From positions 1 through 53,100 of the forward strand of contig CATOTS010000040.1 in the NCBI GenBank assembly GCA_951813625.1: DNA of 53,100 bases. The letters run 5' to 3'. This stretch comes from an uncultured Caldilineaceae bacterium. Its GTDB lineage: Bacteria; Chloroflexota; Anaerolineae; Caldilineales; Caldilineaceae. Shown piece after piece: positions 1 through 9,013 of the stretch (positions are counted from its first letter, which is position 1; each line of letters starts with the position of its first letter). The translations under genes and the position numbers were made by a program. The notes below the pieces were generated by a model. The model saw nothing but the letters and a program-made list of their open reading frames with translations, was not told the DNA's origin and searched no databases.

Positions 1-11
1 AGGAGCATCTC

Positions 12-170
12 ATGGACCTCAACCTTCCTCAACAGGCCGTCCCCGACCGGGTCTCGATTACCGAGGCGCTGGCGCACCCGGAGCGGCTGGCGATGGCGAG
101 CCGCAAGGCGGTGATCCGGATCTATTTCGACGAGGAGCCGGCGCCCCACGTCGAAGCGCGGGCGGGCTGA
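12..170 (+). CDS. Possible small protein, 52 aa
   Basis: An ATG with a perfect AGGAG six bases upstream (1-5) opens a 52-codon frame ending in TGA. The product is acidic to neutral with no transmembrane segment. It reads like a short tail with an ESTEAL-type helix and the segment SRKAVIRIYFDEEP. I do not recognise a family. The AGGAG sits at the very edge of the window, so the frame could instead be the end of a longer gene. The ribosome site favours a separate small gene, perhaps the last of an operon starting outside the window. Confidence 0.4.
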   Translation: MDLNLPQQAVPDRVSITEALAHPERLAMASRKAVIRIYFDEEPAPHVEARAG

Positions 171-600
171 GGCGGCGCGTTTTCGAATCATTTTAGAGGG
201 CATGGTTATGTTCCGGAGGGCGCGGCGGGCGCGGCGATTGCCGCGCTTTTTGGCGTGCACGGGGAGGGGCGTTTTGGGCCGATAAATGTCGACCAATGTC
301 GACCGGAGTCGGCAGATATACCCAAATGTCTACCATAATAAAAAGTTTTTGGCGTGGATATGGAGGCGCTTTGGGTGGTCGTCGGTCGCCACTTTTTTGA
401 CTGTTTGCGGGTGTGTTCGGTCGTGCCAGGCCGGGTGAAGCCGGGTATGGTCCGGGCTGATCGGGCAGTGTCTTTTTGCGCGGGCGCGGCGGGCGGATTG
501 GGGCGGACATTTTGGCATTTCTGAGGGAATGGCGGGCAGTGGGCGGACAGGGCATGGCTGGGCAGGGAGGGCGGCGGCGCGCGCGGTAAAGTTGGGACAG
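171..600. other. Non-coding GC-rich stretch
   Basis: No convincing gene. Long open frames here on the minus strand are Pro/Arg/Thr-rich shadows of G-rich DNA. The core ATGTCGACC is repeated around 287-302, followed by a related ATGTCTACC near 327. Their role is unknown. Confidence 0.5.
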
Positions 601-635
601 TGTGGGTAGGGATGGGAAGACGGTTTTCATTGGTC

Positions 636-1165
636 GCTGAGTGTGCAGTTGCGGCAGGGCCGCGGGCGCGATTGGCGGTTGTAAGGGCCAGTGTAGCGTA
701 TATGCGGATCTCTTGCACTGGGGTTGGGGAAATTGGCTGGCGGGGGATGGGCGGCGGGAGCATGGGTGCGTGCATTTGGGATCGTTTGGGCAGATTTTTT
801 TGTTTTTTCGGGTGCGGCGGCGATGGGCGAGTGCGGTTGGCATTGGTGGTGGATTGGGCGGCGCGGCGGGGCCGCGGGTGCGATTGTCGGTTGTAAGGAG
901 CAGTGTAGCGTATGCGCGGATCTCTTGCACTGGGTCCGGGGAAATTGGTTGGCGGGGGGTGGGCGGCGGGAGGACGGGTGAGTCCATTTGGGATCGTTTG
1001 GGACTGTTTGGGACTGTTTGGGCAGGTTTTTTTCGGGTGCGGCGGCGATGGGCGAGTGCGGTTGGCATTGGTGGTGGATTGGGTGGCGCGGCTGGGCCGC
1101 GGGTGCGATTGTCGGTTGTAAGGGCCAGTGTAGCGCATGTGCGGATCTCTTGCACTGGATTGGGG
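636..1165. repeat. Tandem array, about 2.5 copies of a 212-225 bp unit
   Basis: The block beginning GGCCGCGGG recurs at 658, 870 and 1095, spaced 212 and 225 bp. Each copy carries GGTTGTAAGG, then CAGTGTAGCG, then GGATCTCTTGCACTGG, followed by a G-rich spacer with TTTGGGATCGTTTGGG. Copies 2 and 3 also share the preceding GGTGCGGCGGCGATGGGCG block. The spacing difference comes partly from an extra GGGACTGTTT repeat near 1000-1020. Open frames crossing the array on both strands are by-products of the repeats and base composition. The array could be an inactive repeat or a protein-binding array; the sequence does not decide. Confidence 0.8.
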
Positions 1166-1730
1166 GAAACTGGGTACGCGGGGGCCGCGAAGGGGTGCGA
1201 GGTGTTGCCGTGGGCGCGAACGCGGTGGCGCTGTAGCTGAGCAAGGGGCGCGGCTAGAACTGCGGCGGGTGGGGCTTGGCGTTGCGCGCCGGGGCGGCTG
1301 ACGGGACGCGGCTTACGGCGCGGGCGGCGCGGGGACGGTGCGGCTCACAGACGGTTGCGCGGACCGGTCGGAAGGGTTGACGGCGGCGGCGGAAGCGTGG
1401 TGATTGGGTCGGGTTGACATTTGTCTGAACTTTGATTCGTCTGATTTTTGTGATGGACATGATTTACGGCGCCGTCTCATGCGGCGGTCTTCGCTCCAAG
1501 AATCAGGGGAAGCAAAGTTGGGACGGTACGCGGGCAACCTGTAGGCGCCGAGCTTCTTTGACCATGCGTAACTACTAGGCCTCTTGTCCGAAGTGGCGTT
1601 CTTGGGTCGCCAAGTGCCCTGAAAGATGGAGCTTGCAACTGCTCAAAGATCCACGAAGGACACGAATTCACACGAAGGGCCGCGTTTGGATGGCTTTTGG
1701 CTATGTTTGAAGAGGCTTCTTACAGTCAGG
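1166..1730. other. Non-coding stretch left of the repeat element
   Basis: I see no supportable gene. Around 1654-1682 there is a CACGAA-GGACACGAATTCACACGAAGG motif. A similar one recurs near 49967-49986, so it is probably a dispersed intergenic repeat of this genome. The remainder is GC-rich with no clear promoter or RNA. Confidence 0.4.
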
Positions 1731-2232
1731 GTAACTACTAAGCTACATACAGCATCTGTCTCGACCAGTTTTCCATCCCGGCCGCCGTTCAGATTGTCTG
1801 ATTGTGTATTCGGTTGGCAGCCGCCAGGTTGGTCGGGACGGAACTGCGGGGGGCAGGGGTTAGGGGGCGGGGGTTAGGGGACAGGAAACTGCAGTGGTCA
1901 GTGGCCAGTGGCCAGGATCTGCGGGGGGAGGTAATTGGCGGTTGGGCGCGCGAGCGGCGGGGGACGCGCAAATACGGCCGTGTAGGCGCGCGGCGCGTTG
2001 GGGACACGCTGGCATTGCGCGGGGACGGTGGCGGGGCGACGGGCCGCCGGTTGCGCTGGGCTGCATTAGAACCCACAACTGGCGGGAGGGAGGGGTGTCA
2101 GGGGGGCGTTGCGGGGGGAGTCCCCCCGCACAAGGGAGGGCCGAAGGGCCGACCGTCCAAAAAGCTAGGAGAGAGAAAGCGCCTTTGCTGGCCTCATTCA
2201 GGGTTGCGGACTGATTGCGGCTGGGTAGTTAC
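1731..2232 (+). mobile_element. IS66-like MITE, long copy (A)
   Basis: The element starts GTAACTACTAAGC and ends GGCTGGGTAGTTAC, giving imperfect terminal inverted repeats that begin GTAAC. It shares its left part (CATACAGC..TCTGTCTCGACCAG) and right part (hairpin GCGGGGGGAGTCCCCCCGC, then GGGCCGAAGGGCCGACC) with the copies at 31542-31829 and 50338-50645. It is about 190 bp longer because it carries a middle block (about 1880-2090) that is also present at 27250-27740. No target duplication is visible (flanks CAGTCAGG and GAACATTC), so one end may have been exchanged. It ends about 55 bp before the dioxygenase gene. No transposase is present. Confidence 0.7.
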
Positions 2233-2287
2233 GAACATTCATTGAGAGTGTCAACGACGCCTGGAAACAGGACAGGAGGAACGGATT

Positions 2288-3139
2288 ATGTCTGGGGCGG
2301 AGGTTGGGATCAGCGAAGAGGCGCGATGCGGCTTTGAAGAGGACGGCTACTGGCTGGGGCCGCAGCTGTTTGATGCCGGCCAGCTGGAGGAACTGGCGTA
2401 TGCGCTGGACGAGGTCTACGCGGGCCGCTACGAGACGGGCCGCGAGCCGATGGCCCGCTTCTGGAGCCCGGGCGACGACCCCTATGGGCTGCATAAGGTC
2501 GACAACTCGCACTGGTGCAATCCGGCGCTGGCGGAGGCGGTGATCAACGCGCAGATCGGACGGCTGGCGGCGCAGCTGCTGGAGACGCCGGCGGTGCGTC
2601 TGTGGCACGAGCAGATCCTGATGAAGCCGGCGGGCGGCCGTGTGAGCGCCAACGTGGCCTGGCACCAGGACTACAACTACTGGCGCAGCAGCGACCGGCC
2701 GCGGATGCTGACGGCTTGGATCCCGCTGCAGGAGGTCAACCCGCGGCTGGGGACGATGCACTTTGTCAAGGGGAGCCACAGGTGGGGCTGGCAGGCGGCG
2801 TACAGCCATTTCGGCGGCTATGACATGGAGGAGCAGGAGCGGGTGATCCGGCGGTACATGCCTGAGGGGGCGGCGTACGAGACGGCGCCGGTCTACCTGG
2901 AGGCGGGGCGGGTCAGCTTCCACCACTGTCTGACGCTGCACGGCTCGGGGCCCAACCTGGCCGAGCGCCAGCACCGCCGCGCGATCGCGATCCACATCCA
3001 GGCCGACGAGTGCCGCTGGTGCAGGACGGGCGACAAGGCGGACAAGCACCAGTGTTCGCAGGAGATGCAGCGGCTGGGCAAGCGGTACGGCGACAAGTTC
3101 GAGGGGGATTACTGGCCGGTGCTTTGGCGCTCGGCGTGA
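2288..3139 (+). CDS. Phytanoyl-CoA dioxygenase (PhyH) family protein, 283 aa
   Basis: A predicted cytosolic Fe(II)/2-oxoglutarate-dependent oxygenase that would hydroxylate a small organic substrate. The iron facial triad is visible: H126 and D128 in WHQDYNYW, and H218 in LTLHGSGPN. Arginines around 230-231 are placed to bind 2-oxoglutarate. Length is normal for the family. The start is supported by an AGGAGG-like site about eight bases upstream (in ACAGGAGGAACG). It is monocistronic, faces the end of the defence island, and its promoter region borders a MITE. The substrate cannot be told. Members of this family in such genomes range from phytanoyl-CoA to halogenase-like and secondary-metabolite enzymes. 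Confidence 0.88.
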   Translation: MSGAEVGISEEARCGFEEDGYWLGPQLFDAGQLEELAYALDEVYAGRYETGREPMARFWSPGDDPYGLHKVDNSHWCNPALAEAVINAQIGRLAAQLLETPAVRLWHEQILMKPAGGRVSANVAWHQDYNYWRSSDRPRMLTAWIPLQEVNPRLGTMHFVKGSHRWGWQAAYSHFGGYDMEEQERVIRRYMPEGAAYETAPVYLEAGRVSFHHCLTLHGSGPNLAERQHRRAIAIHIQADECRWCRTGDKADKHQCSQEMQRLGKRYGDKFEGDYWPVLWRSA

Positions 3140-3562
3140 GCGGCGGCGTGGTGGTGCGGGTCAGGGGCTGGAGCTCTTTTGCGGGGTGCGCGGGGGGACG
3201 AGGGCCGCGGGCGGGGTGAGTATGGTGGCGCCGCTGGCGGCGACGGGTGCGGCTTCCGCGCAACTACAGCACGGGTTACAGGCAGCGGCACCAAACGCCC
3301 CTAGTGGACGGAGGAGGCTCTCAGTTTATCACCCTATGCACTGGGTGGAACCAGCCAGCTGCCCACTACGAGGCTACCACCCACACATTTCCTTCTGGAG
3401 GCAGGACATTCCCATCTGAGGAAAAACTTTTCCGAACGGTTAGGGACCGCCCGAATTCGCAGACTATATCCTTGTGAAACGAATGCCAAAGGATGCGGCC
3501 CTGACAGTCGAAACGGATTCCCTACTGCCAACTGAAGGTAGTACCTGGGCCTGCTATTCCGG
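3140..3562. other. Convergent intergenic region at the left edge of the island
   Basis: It lies between two genes that end towards each other. The first ~100 bp are GC-rich like the flank, then composition shifts towards island-like DNA from about 3270. I see no gene and no clear T-tailed hairpin. Confidence 0.4.
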
Positions 3563-6500
3563 CTATTCGGGTCTAGGTAGCGTCACTGAGACATTGGTAG
3601 CGCTGAATTGCAGTTTTGGTGATATCTCCCGAAAGTTGTAGATATAGGCGGTGGGCTTGCTTGTATCAACTTCCACCACGCGGTAGAGGTAGTACGTTCG
3701 TGATGACCCCAGTGCGGCCCGTATCTGTTCAACCGACATGTCTACCTCAAAACTGTCCGCGTCTGGGGTAGACTTGACTTCAACGAAGATAGGTCTGTGC
3801 GGATGGGACTTTTCGAACGACTCTATGTCCCATGGGCTGCCTTCATGAGTTTCAGCTTTGTGAAGCACTTGCTCCGCCAAGTCAGGCCTGCCGGCATCAA
3901 TGAGGGCTCGCCTTTCCAATTCTACTACCCACTGTTCCCCTCGTTTTCCATACGCGTCCCGGTACGCCTGGGCATTCCTGAAGTTTCCCTCTCCTACCGA
4001 ACCGCCGCCGCTGCCTCCTACGAAACCGGGCTGTTGGATTGGAGTTTGCCTATCCGATACATCTGACAGGACAAAAGAGCTGTCGCTTCCATAGCTCGAT
4101 TCATCGAATTCTGGCAACTGCTCAAGGACTTCCTCAGACGTAAGGGGCTCAGGCGGCAGTTGGAGTCCATTTGAGTTCGATCCGGAACTACCGCCTCCTC
4201 TGTTAGATAATGACGGCAAAGTGTTCTCACTTGTGGGTTCTGGTTCCTGTAAAGGCTTCGTGCGGTCCGCCTGCACCGCTGCTTCTACTCCTCGCGTGGC
4301 AGACTGTAAAATGCGTTGCAGTTCTTCATCCTCTTCAACCGCAAATCCTTTGTCGCGGAGGCGCTGGATAAGAATAACCTCGAACTTTTGATCTTCAAGC
4401 CGAGCAAGATTGCTCTGTACCAGACTCGCGATCTCGTCGCAGAGACCAGATGGCAGCAAGTCAAGCCGCAGGATGTCTCGCAACTGATCTGCCATCTTAT
4501 CGAACACTGCCAGAATATCGTCGGATATGTAAACTTGCAGATGCCCTCTTTCCGCTGAAACGAAGGCGCCCCGTTGCAACTCGCGCAATTGAGTGGCGTC
4601 TGCCACCAATTCGTCGCGAACCTTGATCAGAGACGCGTCAAAGAATTGTACGTCGTTGAAAAGCCCTTCAGAACGCCTTCTCCAATCCTGAAGGAACAAG
4701 GCGACGCCCCTGCTCGCTGACTCGGTCTGGGCTTGTTCGCGTTCCACGATAGCGACCGCCTTACGCACAAGCAGCGAGAGCCTTTGGCCAAACTCGACTG
4801 ACTGCGAGTGCGGTCTGTCGCCAACTATCTCAGGTACCCTACGAATCGCCTCGGATACCGGTTTCACGTTAAGAGCGTTAAGAAGCGGGCGAATTTCGCT
4901 GATGGGCTGAGCCAGCCTCTTCAAGTGGCTCTCGATTGCGATTTCAGGTCTGTTGGTGAGCAATCCTTCGTAGGCTGGCGTGTCGGGATAGAGAACGGTG
5001 GTCTTCGTCGTGTCAACCCATCCTAGATCTCCACAGAATACCAGCGTGGGCGAGCCCAGTTGTGCCTTTAGTGACGCCAACGCCTCCTCCCGGTCTTCCT
5101 CCTCAGTTTCGTTGAGATGGTTAAACAATTTTCGGTAGCATGACTCGATTGCTGACCGCAGGTTGTCGGCGATCGATGGGCGCGTTTTCCACACGTAGTA
5201 GCGCAGAAACTCTATGTAGTGCTCTAACCTCTCCGCGGTCGGGACTTCCAGTAGCTCCGTGAAGAATTTTTCCATTTCCGGGTAGGCATGTTTAATCGCG
5301 GCCATGCGCGGGGCTAGGCGGGTACGATTGGCATAGACTGCCTCTCTAGATGTGATGTATCTGGTGTCGTGATCCGGGGCAAAGATGAGAGGGTCGTCTC
5401 GGAATCTCTCTTGTAGTGTAGTAATGTCGAGGTCGGGGTGGTCTGCCAAGTCCCTGTAGAATTTCTCAAACTCATTCAGATCATCCTCTTGCCGCTCCAC
5501 CGCGTACTGAAGCCTCAGCAAGGGCGTGGTCTGAGGAGGGTGTTTCTTTATCCCTAGGAACGAAATAAGATCATCGTCCTCGAAATTACAATAGCAGAGG
5601 GGCGTATACTTGTCAGCTAACCTTCGATTTTCTTCGGTGTTCAAAACAAGCTCGGAAGGCAGGCAGGTAGAGCGAAAGTCATCAACCACAGGTAGCCAGG
5701 TTTCGTCTTTGAGGAATCTGGCAAAGGCCGTCCGTGCAGTAACTTGTTTCTCACGGATGTAGGTAGAACGAAGAGTAACGTACCTTAACTCTTTTCTAAT
5801 CTTGGTCTTGTTATCAGCCCATCCAGCCTCCAATAAGTAGGCGAAATACCCGATCCTATCTTTGTAGCCGGGAGGCTTTTGCCTGTAGAGATTCCGGACT
5901 GCCTCAAGAATTGGGGGATCCAGTTCGAAGTCGTTGAGAGTGTACTTCCATGCGCCGATGCCTCTGAAATTACTTGCTCGGAGCGCGATGTGGTTACGAT
6001 CTGGTTCCTCGGTTAATATTCTCAGTTCATCCAAGTTTCCCTCATATATCTGCCGGGGCGAAGTTTGGACTCTGGGCTTATCCGTCACACCAAGGCCGGA
6101 AAAGAACATAGTCCAGTCTTCCTTCGCCCCACTAGATTGGTGCAAGTAATCATCCGATAGGAAGTAGACCCCCTCGGCATCGGCGCACAGTTTATCAAGC
6201 CGCTCTCCATTCATAGAGTACTCCTGACCAAAGTATATTTTCCTCGGTGGAAGGTACTTTCTTGAAGAGCCTCTTACTTTGACCTTGAAATCGGACTCCC
6301 CTATCGCGGTACTTATATTTCTGTTGTGCTGCATCAGAAAGCGGGTGTAACGGAGAAGACGCCCATCGGGGACTTCTTGCCAGCGTTCACCTTGAAATAG
6401 TGGCAAAATAATGTCGGTCGCGATTCTACGTGGATCTAGTGTGGGCGCCACTCGTTCCAACGCCTTTACCGCGTCTTGAGTGATGCTTGGTTCAAGTTCC

Positions 6501-8557
6501 ATATCCCCGGGGCGATTCAATTCGCGCCTGAAACGCGAATGGACAACATCGTAGTGGTCTTCAAGTTCTTGAGTTTCGAAGGAAATATCGACATCCGGCA
6601 GAGTGTACACTTTGCGGGCACCGTGCTCCACTGCCGCTCGTAGATTCCCATTCTGCGTCAAGACGATAGTACATCTATCAAGATTTGTCCCGTAAATGAG
6701 ATACTCGCGCTCCAAGTATGCAAGGACTTTGGCAAGCTGTCGACGCCCCTTCCTTGTAGCGGCACCCTGCGAGAAGGCCTCTATGTATTCTGCCCACTCC
6801 GAACCTGCCAAGGAAGACTTGAACTCAAAAGGACCGAATTCTTTGAGATATTCAACTAACCGCTTTTTCGCCTTCTCGGAAAGAACATGAGAGATAACGT
6901 TTAAACCCGAAAGCCTCGATAGTTCCTTTTCAGATAGTACTTCCCGCAAACCTTGATCCACAGAAATCGCATCTTCTGGCGCGACAAATACCAACGTGCC
7001 CTGATTGTCTATTGCAGGAATCAGTTCACGTTTCGCTAGTTCCGCGGCGAATGCGGAACCGAGGTCAATTCCTGAATCTACTTCGTCCCCATCAACGGCT
7101 CGCAGTCCAATATCTTCTTCCAGTTCCTGCCAATCAGGAATGAAATCATACCAGTCTGCCCAATTCGAAGTGTCGGGGGCCTGTGCCTTAGCCCATTCAA
7201 GCAGATCGGCCACAAGTAGCGGCAATGTTTGAAAGTGCTCTCGGTTCCAGGAGCCCGAGGCATGGCGAAGCTCCTTCCGTGATGCTCCTACAAGAAAATT
7301 TCCCTGTACGTCAAAGGCTACTGGCAGCCTGACATCGGTGGGGAGATACACTTGAAGGCGGCCGGTGCGAGTGGCATCCGGGATTCCTTTCACTTTTGAA
7401 ATAGCTATCGAGACTTGCTGCGAACGCCCTTTCCACTGCGATAGGTCAAGTTTCCTGTCTTGGGCGAATTCTTTCAATGCAGAGGGCGACATCTTCAACT
7501 CACGGCTGAGAACCGCGTACTCCGTTCGGGACTTCGACCCCGAATCCGAAATCTCCATCATCTTGACCTCGCCCACAGATCGGACTTGGCACAGGTGGAA
7601 ATCATCATTGGGTGTCGTTATTTGTCTGAGGTTGGCTCCGATATACAGCAAAGGGTGACCATCAAATCGAGCCAACTCATCAACGATAAGGCTTCTCGCA
7701 TCTGCCTTCAGAGGAAATCTGAAGGTTGTTGAATAGCCTTCGGACGATGAGTGACGGCACTCAATTGGAATTGGGAAGAGCTCCCCGCCTTCCTGGCGGC
7801 TATCGAAGCGAAAGCAGAAGGGTGGGGATTGAATCTCTGGCTGATCTGAAATCTCGAAAGCCGCTTTGAAACCAATGCCCATGAAGCCGATCGTACCCAC
7901 TGGCTTGGTGGAAGAGTTGACGAACGAAATGGCTTCCACATCGTTTTCGGTAAACGGGCTCCCATTATGCAAGAAAAGTAAGGTACCAGATTCCAGCCGG
8001 AAAGCAGCCCTACTGGCGCCACTGTCTGCAGCGTTCTGAAGCAATTCGTAAAGAGCGACAGTTCCCTCTGGGAAAATTCTGGGAAGCACTCCTACGACTT
8101 TCTTTGATAGGGGATTCTGAAACCACTTCCGGTTGTGCTCCGAAACCTCTTGGATGACCCTGACGGCTTGGGTTGGGGAGATGCGTCCGGGAGGCTCGAC
8201 CAGCGTTCTTTCCCAGTCGGGCGCAGTGGCGGCCGCATGAAACTGGTTTCCTTCATACTTGAAGGTCTCGACATTTCCGGCATGATCAACGACGAGTGCC
8301 ACTGGAGGGGGCTGACCAAAAGCGGGGCCTGCTATGTAGTCAAGCACGATCTCTGGCTGAACGCCGCATGCTACAACCGATCTCGGAACACCCTCCCAAT
8401 ACACGATCTCAATGTGTCCTGACTCAGCTTTTGAGACGCCAAGGGGAGCACGCGGCCTTATCCACAGATCCTTGCGTTCTATACGAGATGGGTAGTTTAG
8501 TCGCCGGAGCGTAAGCTTGAGTTCCGAAAAGAGTTCGCTTGACTGCGCATTTGTCAT
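3563..8557 (-). CDS. Sacsin-type GHKL ATPase with C-terminal DUF3883 nuclease-like domain, 1664 aa
   Basis: A very large predicted cytosolic defence protein. A sacsin/Hsp90-like GHKL ATP-binding fold lies at about residues 150-330: N-box ELLQNAADSGAS (171-182), LHNGSPF (196-202) and the glycine lid GFMGIGFKAAF (224-234). About 1100 residues of unrecognised, probably helical scaffold follow, then a Ser/Gly/Gln-rich linker (about 1440-1530). The last ~140 residues match DUF3883 (NO VEIN C-terminal-like), with the PD-(D/E)XK-like spacing S-P-W-D-I-E then FVEVKS. The likely role is ATP-gated conformational control of a C-terminal nuclease. It is transcribed away from the sulfur operon, 456 bp downstream of another DUF3883 gene. 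The target is unknown. Family assignment is good; the defence function is inferred from context. Confidence 0.8.
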   Translation of the reverse strand: MTNAQSSELFSELKLTLRRLNYPSRIERKDLWIRPRAPLGVSKAESGHIEIVYWEGVPRSVVACGVQPEIVLDYIAGPAFGQPPPVALVVDHAGNVETFKYEGNQFHAAATAPDWERTLVEPPGRISPTQAVRVIQEVSEHNRKWFQNPLSKKVVGVLPRIFPEGTVALYELLQNAADSGASRAAFRLESGTLLFLHNGSPFTENDVEAISFVNSSTKPVGTIGFMGIGFKAAFEISDQPEIQSPPFCFRFDSRQEGGELFPIPIECRHSSSEGYSTTFRFPLKADARSLIVDELARFDGHPLLYIGANLRQITTPNDDFHLCQVRSVGEVKMMEISDSGSKSRTEYAVLSRELKMSPSALKEFAQDRKLDLSQWKGRSQQVSIAISKVKGIPDATRTGRLQVYLPTDVRLPVAFDVQGNFLVGASRKELRHASGSWNREHFQTLPLLVADLLEWAKAQAPDTSNWADWYDFIPDWQELEEDIGLRAVDGDEVDSGIDLGSAFAAELAKRELIPAIDNQGTLVFVAPEDAISVDQGLREVLSEKELSRLSGLNVISHVLSEKAKKRLVEYLKEFGPFEFKSSLAGSEWAEYIEAFSQGAATRKGRRQLAKVLAYLEREYLIYGTNLDRCTIVLTQNGNLRAAVEHGARKVYTLPDVDISFETQELEDHYDVVHSRFRRELNRPGDMELEPSITQDAVKALERVAPTLDPRRIATDIILPLFQGERWQEVPDGRLLRYTRFLMQHNRNISTAIGESDFKVKVRGSSRKYLPPRKIYFGQEYSMNGERLDKLCADAEGVYFLSDDYLHQSSGAKEDWTMFFSGLGVTDKPRVQTSPRQIYEGNLDELRILTEEPDRNHIALRASNFRGIGAWKYTLNDFELDPPILEAVRNLYRQKPPGYKDRIGYFAYLLEAGWADNKTKIRKELRYVTLRSTYIREKQVTARTAFARFLKDETWLPVVDDFRSTCLPSELVLNTEENRRLADKYTPLCYCNFEDDDLISFLGIKKHPPQTTPLLRLQYAVERQEDDLNEFEKFYRDLADHPDLDITTLQERFRDDPLIFAPDHDTRYITSREAVYANRTRLAPRMAAIKHAYPEMEKFFTELLEVPTAERLEHYIEFLRYYVWKTRPSIADNLRSAIESCYRKLFNHLNETEEEDREEALASLKAQLGSPTLVFCGDLGWVDTTKTTVLYPDTPAYEGLLTNRPEIAIESHLKRLAQPISEIRPLLNALNVKPVSEAIRRVPEIVGDRPHSQSVEFGQRLSLLVRKAVAIVEREQAQTESASRGVALFLQDWRRRSEGLFNDVQFFDASLIKVRDELVADATQLRELQRGAFVSAERGHLQVYISDDILAVFDKMADQLRDILRLDLLPSGLCDEIASLVQSNLARLEDQKFEVILIQRLRDKGFAVEEDEELQRILQSATRGVEAAVQADRTKPLQEPEPTSENTLPSLSNRGGGSSGSNSNGLQLPPEPLTSEEVLEQLPEFDESSYGSDSSFVLSDVSDRQTPIQQPGFVGGSGGGSVGEGNFRNAQAYRDAYGKRGEQWVVELERRALIDAGRPDLAEQVLHKAETHEGSPWDIESFEKSHPHRPIFVEVKSTPDADSFEVDMSVEQIRAALGSSRTYYLYRVVEVDTSKPTAYIYNFREISPKLQFSATNVSVTLPRPE

Positions 8558-9013
8558 TGTCTGAAACGCCTATTGGGTGAACCTGCAAGAAATTATGAGG
8601 ACAAGTCAATGTTCAAGGAAATACCGCAATTCCAGCGGCCCTCCTCTTTCTTCGCACTGGGAGATCACTGTGGCTGCGGTGCACTTACTTTGATGCTGGA
8701 TTGAAATGCGGGCCCCAAGAGCTGTGACACAAACTAGGAGGAAATACAATACGTCGCAAATCATTAATTGTGCCTAGGAACAGTACGAAGGTCAAGAATC
8801 GGCGGCGACACAAGGTGGCATTCCCGTACTGGGTTGTATCTAAAGACGGCTAATCAATTATCGATTGAATACGGGTTTCATTCTAACCCGATGGGGTCCA
8901 GGATACTGCAGCCATTTGGATGACGGGTCCTTCGTCTTCGCCAGCAAATGCAAGCGAAGACAAGCCAAAGTTAACTATGTGGTTTGTGTAGAATCTCTGG
9001 GCACTGTCGGCTT
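8558..9013. other. Intergenic gap inside the minus-strand arm
   Basis: 456 bp between two DUF3883 genes on the same strand. I see no gene, no tRNA and no repeat. It is long enough to hold a separate promoter for the large ATPase gene, so co-transcription with the upstream pair is uncertain. Confidence 0.4.

Noticed and set aside
636..1165. CRISPR array
   Set aside because: Units are over 200 bp and the spacers are not uniform. No short direct-repeat/spacer pattern and no cas gene anywhere in the window.
193..1244. Long open frames on both strands with Pro/Arg- or Gly/Trp-rich products
   Set aside because: They overlap each other in several frames, lack ribosome sites and domains, and follow the tandem repeat and GC-rich composition.
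1723..2240. 8-bp target duplication for MITE copy A
   Set aside because: Flanks CAGTCAGG and GAACATTC do not match, so I do not claim one.
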